From CAZHPY01 sp964534705 (lineage in GTDB: Bacteria; Omnitrophota; Gorgyraeia; 2-01-FULL-45-10): a stretch of 12,222 bases of DNA. Shown here in pieces: positions 5,611 to 12,222 of this stretch. The DNA lies in contig CAZHPY010000048.1 in assembly GCA_964534705.1 (NCBI GenBank), positions 1 to 12,222 on the forward strand, written 5' to 3'. The translations under genes were made by a program, and so were the position numbers. The notes beneath the pieces were generated by a model. The model did no database searches. It was not told the DNA's origin and was given only the letters and a program-made list of their open reading frames with translations. Numbering within the stretch: the first letter of the stretch is position 1; each line of letters opens with the position of its first letter.

Positions 5611-6417
5611 TTATTTTTTCGTAAATGTAATATCGTCGATGTAGATAGTGCCCTTCTTCTTGGTCGCCATCCTGTCTTCGAATACAATAACGAATTCTGT
5701 CAGGCTCGTCTTATCTATAAGACCCTTGAATTCTGATAATGGTATTGATACCTGCTTCCACTGGTCACTGACATTTGATACATAATACCGCCCGACCTGC
5801 CTATTGGCATTCTTGATCTCGATCTTAAATACAGTCGTATATCCTGCCTGCGTATCGCCCTTTACCCAAAGGTTCACCGTATCATACTTGGAAGCATCAA
5901 GGTTCGGCAGCATCATCCAGAAACCGTTATATGCGGGATTCGGCGAATCAACGGAATAATCGAGTTTCATCGAAAATCCGCTTTCACCGTACCTCACCAC
6001 ATTGTCAAAAGCTTCTTTACACCATTGGGTAGGATCCGAGGGGTCCTTATTCCATGCGCCGAAATTGCCGCCTACATTATTAGGTTTTTCTCCCGAATTA
6101 AAATCAGCCAGCATTAGTGTTTCAGACGGTTTTGGCGCTTCAGCTACCGGAGCCGCCGGAGTTGGCACAGAAGGTGCTTGCGTTGACGCAGGCGCCGGGG
6201 CGGATGCCGCAGCTGCCTTGGCAGTTACGCTGCCTGACTGTTCAGGCGCATTCTCGGAAACAGATTCTTCTTCTATATCGGCTTCCTCATTTTCAGACAT
6301 TACTTCCACCGGCTTTATTGCAGATGATTTACTCACAGGCTCCTGCTTCTGACCGCAGCCGGAAACCACGGGAAGCGATAACAAAACAGCGACTAAAAAT
6401 ACAAACCACTTATTCAT
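5611..6417 (-). CDS. Lipoprotein with carbohydrate-binding-like module
   Basis: The 268-residue product starts with a lipoprotein signal peptide ending in the lipobox VSGC, with Cys21 as the lipidated residue. An acidic then Ala/Pro-rich linker (about 25-98) follows, and then one globular domain (101-266). That domain begins LMLADFN, contains GFWMMLPNLDASKYD and LWVKGDTQAGYTTVFK, and ends KGTIYIDDITFTK. It is clearly homologous to the N-terminal module of the 685-residue protein encoded upstream (near-identical WVKGDT and TTVFK segments). The layout suggests CIA30/CBM11-like jelly-roll modules that bind glycans. The frame extends upstream over the permease gene, but the start is set by AAAGGAGGT seven bases before the ATG at 6417. 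As the only lipoprotein beside two sugar permeases that lack a solute-binding protein here, it may capture substrate for them. That role is inference. Confidence 0.82.
   Translation of the reverse strand: MNKWFVFLVAVLLSLPVVSGCGQKQEPVSKSSAIKPVEVMSENEEADIEEESVSENAPEQSGSVTAKAAAASAPAPASTQAPSVPTPAAPVAEAPKPSETLMLADFNSGEKPNNVGGNFGAWNKDPSDPTQWCKEAFDNVVRYGESGFSMKLDYSVDSPNPAYNGFWMMLPNLDASKYDTVNLWVKGDTQAGYTTVFKIEIKNANRQVGRYYVSNVSDQWKQVSIPLSEFKGLIDKTSLTEFVIVFEDRMATKKKGTIYIDDITFTKK
5620..6117 (-). other. Binding-like module, copy in the lipoprotein
   Basis: Lipoprotein residues 101-266 match residues 39-213 of the 685-residue protein across their whole length. Shared landmarks in order are ADFN, NGFW, DASxYD, WVKGDT, TTVFK, the W-K-x-x-IPL turn and KGTxYxDD. 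Both copies are extracytoplasmic. Shared glycan specificity is plausible. Confidence 0.8.
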
Positions 6418-6424
6418 CTTTGCT

Positions 6425-6433
6425 ACCTCCTTT
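6425..6433 (-). promoter_or_regulatory. Strong ribosome-binding site of the lipoprotein gene
   Basis: The transcript reads AAAGGAGGT, then seven bases (AGCAAAG), then ATG. This near-perfect site fixes the start at 6417 and rules out the 75-codon upstream extension, which would lack a signal peptide at its N-terminus. Confidence 0.8.
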
Positions 6434-6434
6434 T

Positions 6435-7292
6435 CTATCCTTTCATTCCTGTTAACTTGATGCCTTCTACAAAAAATTTCTGGCTGAATAAAAATATTAT
6501 CATCACCGGGATCATCGTGATCAGTGATCCCGCCATTAGCAGCCCCCAATCGGGCTGCGCATATTGATACATCTCCTGGAAATAGGCCAGCCCTACCGGC
6601 AGTGTTCTTTTCTCGATAGAATTGGTGACCAGTAAAGGCCACATAAAACTGACCCAGTTACCAAGCGCCACGAATACTGTCAGCGTGGCCAGCGCGGTCT
6701 TCGAAAGAGGCAATATGACGCGCATGAATATTTGCGGGTAATTACACCCGTCGATCTTCGCTGCGTCCTCAAGGTCCCTTGGTATTGTCATGAAGAACTG
6801 CCTAAGCATAAATGTCCCGTATGCCGAAAAGGCAGCCGGTATTATAAGCGCCTTATAGGTATCTACCCAGCCAAATATCCTCATGAGCACAAAAACGGGT
6901 ATCAAAGTGACCGACCCCGGTATCATCATTGTGGCAAGGTATGAAAAAAATATCTTCTCCCTGCCCGGGAATTTAAGCCGTGAAAATGAATAAGCGGCAA
7001 GCGCGCTTGTCCCTACCTGCGCCACCGTTACGGCTGCGCATACAAAAAAACTGTTTATATAAAATCTTGCGAACGGGACTACCTTCCATACATCCAGGTA
7101 ATTCCCCCAATATACAGGGCTTGGGACCCATTGTATCTTAGTTATATCAAAAATAAAGACAGAAGCAAAGGATTTTAATGATGTTGAAAGCATCCAGGCG
7201 AACGGAAGTACCATGGAAACAGCGCCCAATACAAGAAAAGAATATATGAATACTTTTTTAGCCACGCTTATGGTCAATGTTTTTAATTCCAT
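6435..7292 (-). CDS. ABC transporter permease, MalG/UgpE type
   Basis: The 285-residue inner-membrane protein is a carbohydrate-uptake ABC permease of the MalG class. About six membrane segments are visible. The cytoplasmic EAA loop that docks the ATPase is present near residues 175-196 (EDAAKIDGCNYPQIFMRVILP), and the C-terminus ends in the family-typical GIKLTGMKG. The region YINSFFVCAAVT to YSFSRLKFPGR is also characteristic. It pairs with the MalF-type permease encoded just upstream, six bases away, to form the transmembrane channel. The ATPase is not encoded in this window and is probably a shared MsmK/UgpC-like protein elsewhere. GAGGAT precedes the ATG. Family assignment is secure, but the sugar carried cannot be read from the sequence. 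The neighbouring glycoamylase-like proteins suggest an oligoglucoside. Confidence 0.92.
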   Translation of the reverse strand: MELKTLTISVAKKVFIYSFLVLGAVSMVLPFAWMLSTSLKSFASVFIFDITKIQWVPSPVYWGNYLDVWKVVPFARFYINSFFVCAAVTVAQVGTSALAAYSFSRLKFPGREKIFFSYLATMMIPGSVTLIPVFVLMRIFGWVDTYKALIIPAAFSAYGTFMLRQFFMTIPRDLEDAAKIDGCNYPQIFMRVILPLSKTALATLTVFVALGNWVSFMWPLLVTNSIEKRTLPVGLAYFQEMYQYAQPDWGLLMAGSLITMIPVMIIFLFSQKFFVEGIKLTGMKG

Positions 7293-7298
7293 ATATCC

Positions 7299-8237
7299 TC
7301 AATAATGGTAATACTGCACCAGCCTGCCGCCATACCGCCAGTTAATAAGCGTTATTACAAATACAAATATGAATACGAACCATGCTATTGCGGCGGAGTA
7401 GCCTACATGCTGCCAGCTATAAAGATGGTTATATATAAGGTACTCGAGCGTGGTCGTCGAACGGTTCGGGCCTCCCCCGGTCATTACATACGCCTGCATA
7501 AACCCTCCCTGGAAACCGCCTATCACCGCCATTATAGCTATGAAAAATGTAGTAGGGCTTATCATCGGCCATGTTATTGCCCAGAACTTCTGCCACCCGT
7601 CGGCCCCGTCTATCTCAGCTGCCTCATAAAGTTCCCTCGGCACACCTTGAAGAGCCGCCAGGAACAATATCATATTGTATCCGCCCATAGCGACCCACAG
7701 GCCCATTATCATAAGCGACGGCTTGGACCAGGCCGTGGAAGTGAGCCACGGGATCCCTTTAAGGGGCTGGTTTATGAAGTTACCGAACTTTACTATCAAA
7801 GAATTCAGCAGGCCGAAATCATTATTGTATATCCAGGCCCACAAAAGGCATATTGCGACGCCGTTTGTTATCGTCGGAAGAAAATAAAGGAACCTGAATA
7901 ATTTTATCCCCGTTATCTTCTGGTTCAATGACAGCGCCAATATCAGGGCCGCTATCATCTCGATCGGGATTATAAGCATAAGGAAGAGCGTATTACCAAC
8001 GCACTTCCAGAACAACGGATCGTTCGCGACCATCTTACCGGCCTGGAGATGGAACCCAAGCAGATTTGTAAAATTATTTAGCCCCACGAATTTTGGAGCA
8101 GACAGCATATCCCAGTCTACCAGGCTCAATGCGAGCGAAAGGATCACGGGTATCAGGGTAAACAACAAAAATCCAAAAAAATTCGGAAGTAAAAAGAGAT
8201 AACCCGCTACTGCTTCTTTTGTAGAGCTTTTCAGCAT
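7299..8237 (-). CDS. ABC transporter permease, MalF/UgpA type
   Basis: The 312-residue inner-membrane protein is the MalF/UgpA-class partner of the following permease. The N-terminus (KEAVAGYLFLLPNFFGF) is the usual start of single-module sugar permeases, and the protein lacks the large periplasmic insertion of enteric MalF. The EAA loop YEAAEIDGADGWQKFWAITWP lies at about residues 205-225. FMQAYVMTGGGPNRSTTTLEYLIY near the C-terminus is also class-specific. The ATG at 8237 has no visible Shine-Dalgarno site (AATTACC precedes it) and lies 23 bases after the stop of the upstream gene, so initiation may be weak or leaderless-like. The start is kept because it gives the expected N-terminus. No binding protein adjoins it, as one normally would. 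Confidence 0.92.
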   Translation of the reverse strand: MLKSSTKEAVAGYLFLLPNFFGFLLFTLIPVILSLALSLVDWDMLSAPKFVGLNNFTNLLGFHLQAGKMVANDPLFWKCVGNTLFLMLIIPIEMIAALILALSLNQKITGIKLFRFLYFLPTITNGVAICLLWAWIYNNDFGLLNSLIVKFGNFINQPLKGIPWLTSTAWSKPSLMIMGLWVAMGGYNMILFLAALQGVPRELYEAAEIDGADGWQKFWAITWPMISPTTFFIAIMAVIGGFQGGFMQAYVMTGGGPNRSTTTLEYLIYNHLYSWQHVGYSAAIAWFVFIFVFVITLINWRYGGRLVQYYHY

Positions 8238-8260
8238 GGTAATTGGTTATTTTAGCATAT

Positions 8261-10318
8261 TTAATTAAAAAAATCCTCTACTTTAAGAAGTTCTTCGGCA
8301 TTTTTGCTTATAGGATCAGCGCTAAAACGTTTTCTTATGGCGCCGTTATTCAGGTAATTATCCAAAGCCAGTAATGACATTGCCTGGTCAAGGCAGAGAT
8401 ATTGCAGCGCCACTTTCCCGGTCTTGACGTTTATAGCATCATAAAAACCGTATTCGCCGTATGCCCTATAATCTTTAAGCAGTCTTCTTATATTGGATAG
8501 GCACTCTTTGGGGGCATATTCCAGCGCCAGGAATGTAGCGTGAGGGGTAACGACGCCTGCCTTATAACCCTTCATCCCCAGCGGCTTCACTCCATATTCA
8601 GTATAGCCGCCTTCCGGGACACATGAAGGAGACATCCCAAATACTGTATATGCAAGTTTTTCCAGGGCATATTTTATCTGGATCCTTGCATGTCTTTTGT
8701 TGTTTACGCCGAAACTTTTTGGCGAAAGCCTGTCTTCGTCTATTATAAGCGGAGGCATCAGCGCTTCGAACATGCTGCCTCCCCAGCTCGGCACAAATTT
8801 CATGTCTTCATAAGTATAGTAGCCGCCTTCCGTTGTATAGCCCAGATACTGCTTAGCCTTCCTGCCTTTCGGCATTTGTGTCTGCCATAGCCATGCGTCG
8901 GAAAATGTCCTGGCAAGGCTGAACCAATGATCCTTCGGCACATCCCCTTTACCGATGGCAAGATAACTTATGGCCCTTGTTTCCGTATATAAAGCGCCGT
9001 AGTGATATTCAGAATAGTAATTTATGTTAGTATAATACCCGTGATACATGCTTCCTTCGACAGGATCATAGAAGAACGAGAAGTTCATGCCGCCAAGGAT
9101 CTTCTGGCACCTTGCTTCAAGCTCTTTTGGAAAGGCATTTTTCGCCACGACGATCCCCGCGGCCAGCCATCCGCTATCTACAAAAGAGATAAAATTGCTC
9201 GTGCGCTGGAAAATAGTTATGTCATAGTAGTTGTAATGGAATCCTTGGTAGGTTTCGAGTTTTTCTACCGAATCCAGGGTCAAATTGATCCTCTTTATGG
9301 CTTCGTCCCTGGATATAAACTTAAAGTCATGCCCCGCGACAAGGCACATCAGGTAAAGGCCTACATTTGTGATGTTAGTATAATCCCCTATGCGCGTCTC
9401 TCTTGTTAAGATGCCTTTTTCATGGAACCCGACGTTGTCCAGCGGAAGCTGGTATTCCTTATCTACGAGGTTATCGAAATATTTCCATGTATCCTTGGCT
9501 ATCTCGCGCAGCAATAGCTTATCATCAGCCGGCATCTTCTTAGTGGCATATACTGTCTTGGGGAACCCTCTAAGCCGCTCGATCAGGAACTTAGCAAATT
9601 CCTGCGTCCCTCCAGCATATGTTGTCTTCTGCTTCCTGTGCCTGACGATGTCTTTAACACTGGGGCCGGGATTGCCTGTTTTAGTAAATGCGAAATCGTC
9701 GAAATAAAGAGTGCCTTTAGGCTTGTCAACCCGCTTTTTTTCGAACGTTATGACCATCTCCCGCATGTCCTTCCAGTTCGAAATACCGTTCATCACATTC
9801 AAAGGTATAGATATCTTCTGCCAATTCTCCGTGACACCCTTGACGATATAGCTGCCCTTGATAGTCTCCTCATGCCCTTCTTCATCCGGCTGGAGTTTTT
9901 TAAATTCGACTTTAAATACCGTTGTGAAGCCCTTTGCCGTATCACCCTTGACCCAGAATTCAAAATGGTCATAGGAAGAGGCGTCAAAACTTTTTAACTG
10001 CGTCCAAAAACCGTTTGCCGCGTTCTTATCCGAATTTACATTATATTCGACTTTAAGCGAATGTCCTGCGCCGTTTACCTTTATATTGTTATCCAGCGAG
10101 GCGGAAACGCCCTGCATCCTGTCTTCCGGGTCCAGTTCCCATGTTCCGATCTCTGCCTGAAGGTTGTTAAGCATATTCCCCCTGTTAAAATCGGCTACCA
10201 TGGTGCGTGAAGGAGGCTTCGCCTCGGCCACTGTGTTCTGGTTTTCGGAGAAACTATGCGGGGTAAAAATAAAAAAGGAAAGTACTATGGTAAGGATAAA
10301 ACCGTTCTTTTTGGTCAT
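8261..10318 (-). CDS. Secreted glycoamylase-like protein with N-terminal binding module
   Basis: The 685-residue protein has a signal peptide (about 1-24, basic then FILTIVLSFFIF, ending HSFS). A carbohydrate-binding-like module (39-213) follows, then a linker and an alpha/alpha-barrel region (about 270-660) resembling the Glycoamylase family (PF10091) and related domains of cyclic beta-glucan synthases and GH144-type beta-1,2-glucanases. Landmarks are TNITNVGLYLMCLVAG (314-329), FHYNYYD (360-366), FVDSGWLAAG (379-388), YTETRAISYLA, WGGSMFE (512-518) and YGFYDAIN (623-630), followed by LDQAMSLLALDNYL. It probably acts on an extracellular or periplasmic glucan as hydrolase or transglycosylase. 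Catalytic acids cannot be assigned confidently by eye, so activity is unproven. It starts 10 bases after the TPR gene with a poor ribosome site (AAGACTTAAG). A second, partial glycoamylase-like gene lies further upstream. Confidence 0.78.
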   Translation of the reverse strand: MTKKNGFILTIVLSFFIFTPHSFSENQNTVAEAKPPSRTMVADFNRGNMLNNLQAEIGTWELDPEDRMQGVSASLDNNIKVNGAGHSLKVEYNVNSDKNAANGFWTQLKSFDASSYDHFEFWVKGDTAKGFTTVFKVEFKKLQPDEEGHEETIKGSYIVKGVTENWQKISIPLNVMNGISNWKDMREMVITFEKKRVDKPKGTLYFDDFAFTKTGNPGPSVKDIVRHRKQKTTYAGGTQEFAKFLIERLRGFPKTVYATKKMPADDKLLLREIAKDTWKYFDNLVDKEYQLPLDNVGFHEKGILTRETRIGDYTNITNVGLYLMCLVAGHDFKFISRDEAIKRINLTLDSVEKLETYQGFHYNYYDITIFQRTSNFISFVDSGWLAAGIVVAKNAFPKELEARCQKILGGMNFSFFYDPVEGSMYHGYYTNINYYSEYHYGALYTETRAISYLAIGKGDVPKDHWFSLARTFSDAWLWQTQMPKGRKAKQYLGYTTEGGYYTYEDMKFVPSWGGSMFEALMPPLIIDEDRLSPKSFGVNNKRHARIQIKYALEKLAYTVFGMSPSCVPEGGYTEYGVKPLGMKGYKAGVVTPHATFLALEYAPKECLSNIRRLLKDYRAYGEYGFYDAINVKTGKVALQYLCLDQAMSLLALDNYLNNGAIRKRFSADPISKNAEELLKVEDFFN
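9680..10204 (-). other. Binding-like module, copy in the glycoamylase-like protein
   Basis: This encodes residues 39-213, starting TMVADFNRGN and ending KGTLYFDDFAFTK. It is homologous to the lipoprotein module encoded downstream, consistent with a duplicated glycan-binding jelly roll attached either to an enzyme or to a lipid anchor. Confidence 0.8.
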
Positions 10319-10328
10319 CTTAAGTCTT

Positions 10329-12014
10329 CTACTTCTCTGCCGTAACGTGTATTGTCAGTGTTTTTAACGGGTCTTTCCTGCTGCCGCTGTCAGGCGGCCT
10401 GACAAGCGCTATATCGCCCGCGTTAATATTAATGATGTAATCTCCGGGTAATTCCGGGGCCTGCCAGGCCCTGGAAGACAGCTGTTTCTCATCCAGGAAT
10501 TTTCCATTATCGGGGCATGACCATGTAAAGAATACGAGGTCTTTTTCTGTCCCGGTCTTTATTTCCCTGGGAAGCCTGGACTGGTCCTCTTTGTCCTGCC
10601 AATATTCGTTATACCTGTCCAGGTCTTCGATACCGCTTATATTAAATGCGACCTTAGCGCCACATTTTGTTTTTACAAAGGTCTCTCCCGGCTTAGCATC
10701 TTTATTGTCGATCGCCTGGGCGCCCTCGCCTACCGTAACCGAAACGCCTATGGACGTATATGGTTCCCATATCCTGTAAAGATCATTGGCCCCGAACGAA
10801 TACGACGGCGCGGCGCCTTTTTTGATCTCGTTTATGTCCATGATCAGGGTTTCCGTTACATAGTAATAAGAGCTTTTCGGGAATTCCTGCTGCATCTTCC
10901 TTAAAACGTCCAGCGCCTTATCATAATCGGCCTTACCGTAAAACAGGATAGCGGTAAGCAGGTAAGCATAATCCCTTGAATCCTGGCGCGGATAAGCGTC
11001 TATGAGTTTCTGCAGGTTTTCCAAAGCCTTTCCCGTTTCGGATGTTTCATAATAAAGCCTGCACAGCTCTTCAAAACCTTTTTCGAACCATACGCTATTC
11101 TGGTAATTTTTCAGGAAATCCTCAAATTTACCGATGGCAGTCGCATAATCCTTATCATTGAAATATGAAAGCGCCAGCTTATAGCTTGCGTAATCCGCGA
11201 CCTTCGAATCACCGTATTTCTGAAGATGTATTGAATAATATTTAATGGCATCCTTAAAACGGTTTTTACTGAAATACTTTTCGGCTATATCCATTAGCTT
11301 TCCCGCCATGACGTCTTTTTCATAGTAGTTCTCGGCAAGCTTAAGGTAGGTATCATATGTCGATAACGCTTCCTTTATGTTCCCTTCATCAACGTATTTA
11401 TCGCCATTGGACTTTATGTCTTCTGCGAGCATCTTTGCGCTTTCAGGATCGACCTTGGAGGCATATACGAATTTCAACTTCATGGCATAGTCTGCCATAC
11501 CCTTATCGCTTAATTTTTTGGATACCTCATTCAGTTTCGCCAGGTTCTGCGCTTTGTCCGGCGAATAAGACGCTATCATGCCTATCACTTCATCAAAAAC
11601 CGCGTCTAATTTCTGCTGCTGGAAAAGTTCCTTGAATATGGAAAACCTTAACAGATCGGCCTCTATGAGCATATCTTTGGATTTTGTCAGCCGGCTCACG
11701 TTATCCAGGTTCTCCAGCGCCTCATTATAGTATTTCTCATTTACTGACATGTATATACGGCCTGCTTCTATATCATTTTTTCTGGCCAGATACAACAGTT
11801 CTTCAACCCTTGTTTTGGCCATCATATAATATAGGGCATCGGCATTATCCTTTTTACTCTCAACCATGCTTATTAGCTCACCATACAGCTTCTCATAATC
11901 ATCGTAACTTTTGCATTGTTCAAGGGCCTGCGCCATATCCTTTACCTCTTCCGCGCATACAGGTACCGGCAAGAATAATATGGCTAATAAAAAAGCTGCT
12001 ATGATCTTCTTCAT
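10329..12014 (-). CDS. Secreted TPR protein with C-terminal Ig-like domain
   Basis: The 561-residue product has a Sec signal peptide (about 1-21, ending PVCA before EE). A mostly helical region follows, with tetratricopeptide repeats best seen at about 205-395 (for example NIKEALSTYDTYLK, RFKDAIKYYSIHLQKYG, DYATAIGKFEDFLKNY, DYDKALDVLRKMQQEFP). The C-terminal part (about 420-561) is beta-rich. It has an Ig/PKD-like ending in which RAWQAPELPGDYIININAGD resembles the final strands of such domains. No enzyme motif is seen. It is probably a periplasmic scaffold or binding protein, and its place between two glycoamylase-like genes suggests an assembly role with them (inference). CGGAGGT precedes the ATG by seven bases and overlaps the upstream stop, so the genes are coupled. 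Confidence 0.78.
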   Translation of the reverse strand: MKKIIAAFLLAILFLPVPVCAEEVKDMAQALEQCKSYDDYEKLYGELISMVESKKDNADALYYMMAKTRVEELLYLARKNDIEAGRIYMSVNEKYYNEALENLDNVSRLTKSKDMLIEADLLRFSIFKELFQQQKLDAVFDEVIGMIASYSPDKAQNLAKLNEVSKKLSDKGMADYAMKLKFVYASKVDPESAKMLAEDIKSNGDKYVDEGNIKEALSTYDTYLKLAENYYEKDVMAGKLMDIAEKYFSKNRFKDAIKYYSIHLQKYGDSKVADYASYKLALSYFNDKDYATAIGKFEDFLKNYQNSVWFEKGFEELCRLYYETSETGKALENLQKLIDAYPRQDSRDYAYLLTAILFYGKADYDKALDVLRKMQQEFPKSSYYYVTETLIMDINEIKKGAAPSYSFGANDLYRIWEPYTSIGVSVTVGEGAQAIDNKDAKPGETFVKTKCGAKVAFNISGIEDLDRYNEYWQDKEDQSRLPREIKTGTEKDLVFFTWSCPDNGKFLDEKQLSSRAWQAPELPGDYIININAGDIALVRPPDSGSRKDPLKTLTIHVTAEK

Positions 12015-12019
12015 GAGAA

Positions 12020-12222
12020 TTACCTCCGTTTTTTAACTTTGGTAAATCCTGCTTTATTTAAAGCGTCTGTGACATACTTATTCTTCATAAAATATTTCCA
12101 TATAAGCCCTGACCTGAAATTTTCTATGGGGATAAGTATCATGGCCTCGCCTATACCGTAATATATCGGCGAGTACCAGTTCTTTTCATAATTAAAGGAA
12201 TCCCTGAACCCATACTGCCCCC
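12020..12222 (-). CDS. Glycoamylase-like protein, C-terminal part (cut by window edge)
   Basis: The last 66 codons of a gene that begins beyond the window are visible. They read GQYGFRDSFN, then WYSPIYYGIGEAMILIPIEN, then FRSGLIWKYFMKN, ending in a basic tail KVKKRR. This is the characteristic end of the Glycoamylase (PF10091) domain: the YGFRDAFN motif followed by the G-I-x-x-G-P-x-L-x-M-I-E-N-x-R-T-G-L-x-W pattern. It is closer to the family consensus than the 685-residue protein. The stop is 5 bases before the TPR gene start. Domain identity is fairly firm. Length, signal peptide and extra modules cannot be seen. Confidence 0.8.
   Translation of the reverse strand, partial: GQYGFRDSFNYEKNWYSPIYYGIGEAMILIPIENFRSGLIWKYFMKNKYVTDALNKAGFTKVKKRR

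Noticed and set aside
6418..6642. 75-codon N-terminal extension of the lipoprotein frame
   Set aside because: It overlaps the end of the MalG-type gene, has no signal-like or domain-like content, and would bury a perfect lipoprotein signal peptide. A strong AGGAGG site sits just before the ATG at 6417.
1..12222. CRISPR arrays, tRNA or rRNA genes, insertion sequences, phage genes
   Set aside because: No regularly spaced repeats, no cloverleaf-like segments, no transposase or integrase proteins and no terminal repeats were seen. The whole window is accounted for by dense coding sequence.

Overview
The window reads as a stretch of bacterial chromosome with all genes on the minus strand and almost no space between them. 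Gaps between neighbours run from -10 to about 23 bases, apart from one 87-base interval. It is either one long operon or two back-to-back transcription units. Start codons are ATG, several Shine-Dalgarno sites are strong (AGGAGG type), and lipoprotein and Sec-type signal peptides are present. A pyruvoyl-type arginine decarboxylase, a MetE-like orphan methyltransferase and glycoamylase-like secreted proteins together suggest an anaerobic, uncultivated-type bacterium. Candidatus Omnitrophota is my guess from protein style only and is not demonstrated.

Transcription runs right to left, and the right-hand part (about 12222 to 3623) looks like a carbohydrate-handling block. In order it encodes: the C-terminal end of a glycoamylase-like (PF10091-type) protein; a secreted TPR protein with an Ig-like tail; a 685-residue secreted protein with a carbohydrate-binding-like module followed by a glycoamylase-like barrel; two MalF/MalG-type ABC permeases; a lipoprotein carrying the same binding-like module; a single-pass membrane protein with a jelly-roll-like outer domain; and a ROK-family repressor-like regulator. 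No classical solute-binding protein or ATPase is encoded in the window.

The left-hand part (about 3608 to 70) encodes an HtpX membrane protease with an EF-hand calcium loop, a MetE-like zinc methyltransferase, an agmatinase (SpeB) and a pyruvoyl-dependent arginine decarboxylase (PdaD). The last two form the complete arginine to agmatine to putrescine route. The MetE-like gene and speB overlap by one base.

The most unusual non-coding structure is the interval between htpX and the MetE-like gene. It holds a 13-bp perfect inverted repeat whose distal arm covers the start region of the MetE-like gene. It also holds a possible 25-codon ORF with its own ribosome-binding site, whose stop overlaps that start codon as ATGA. 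This resembles a translational-coupling or attenuation switch at the boundary of the polyamine block.
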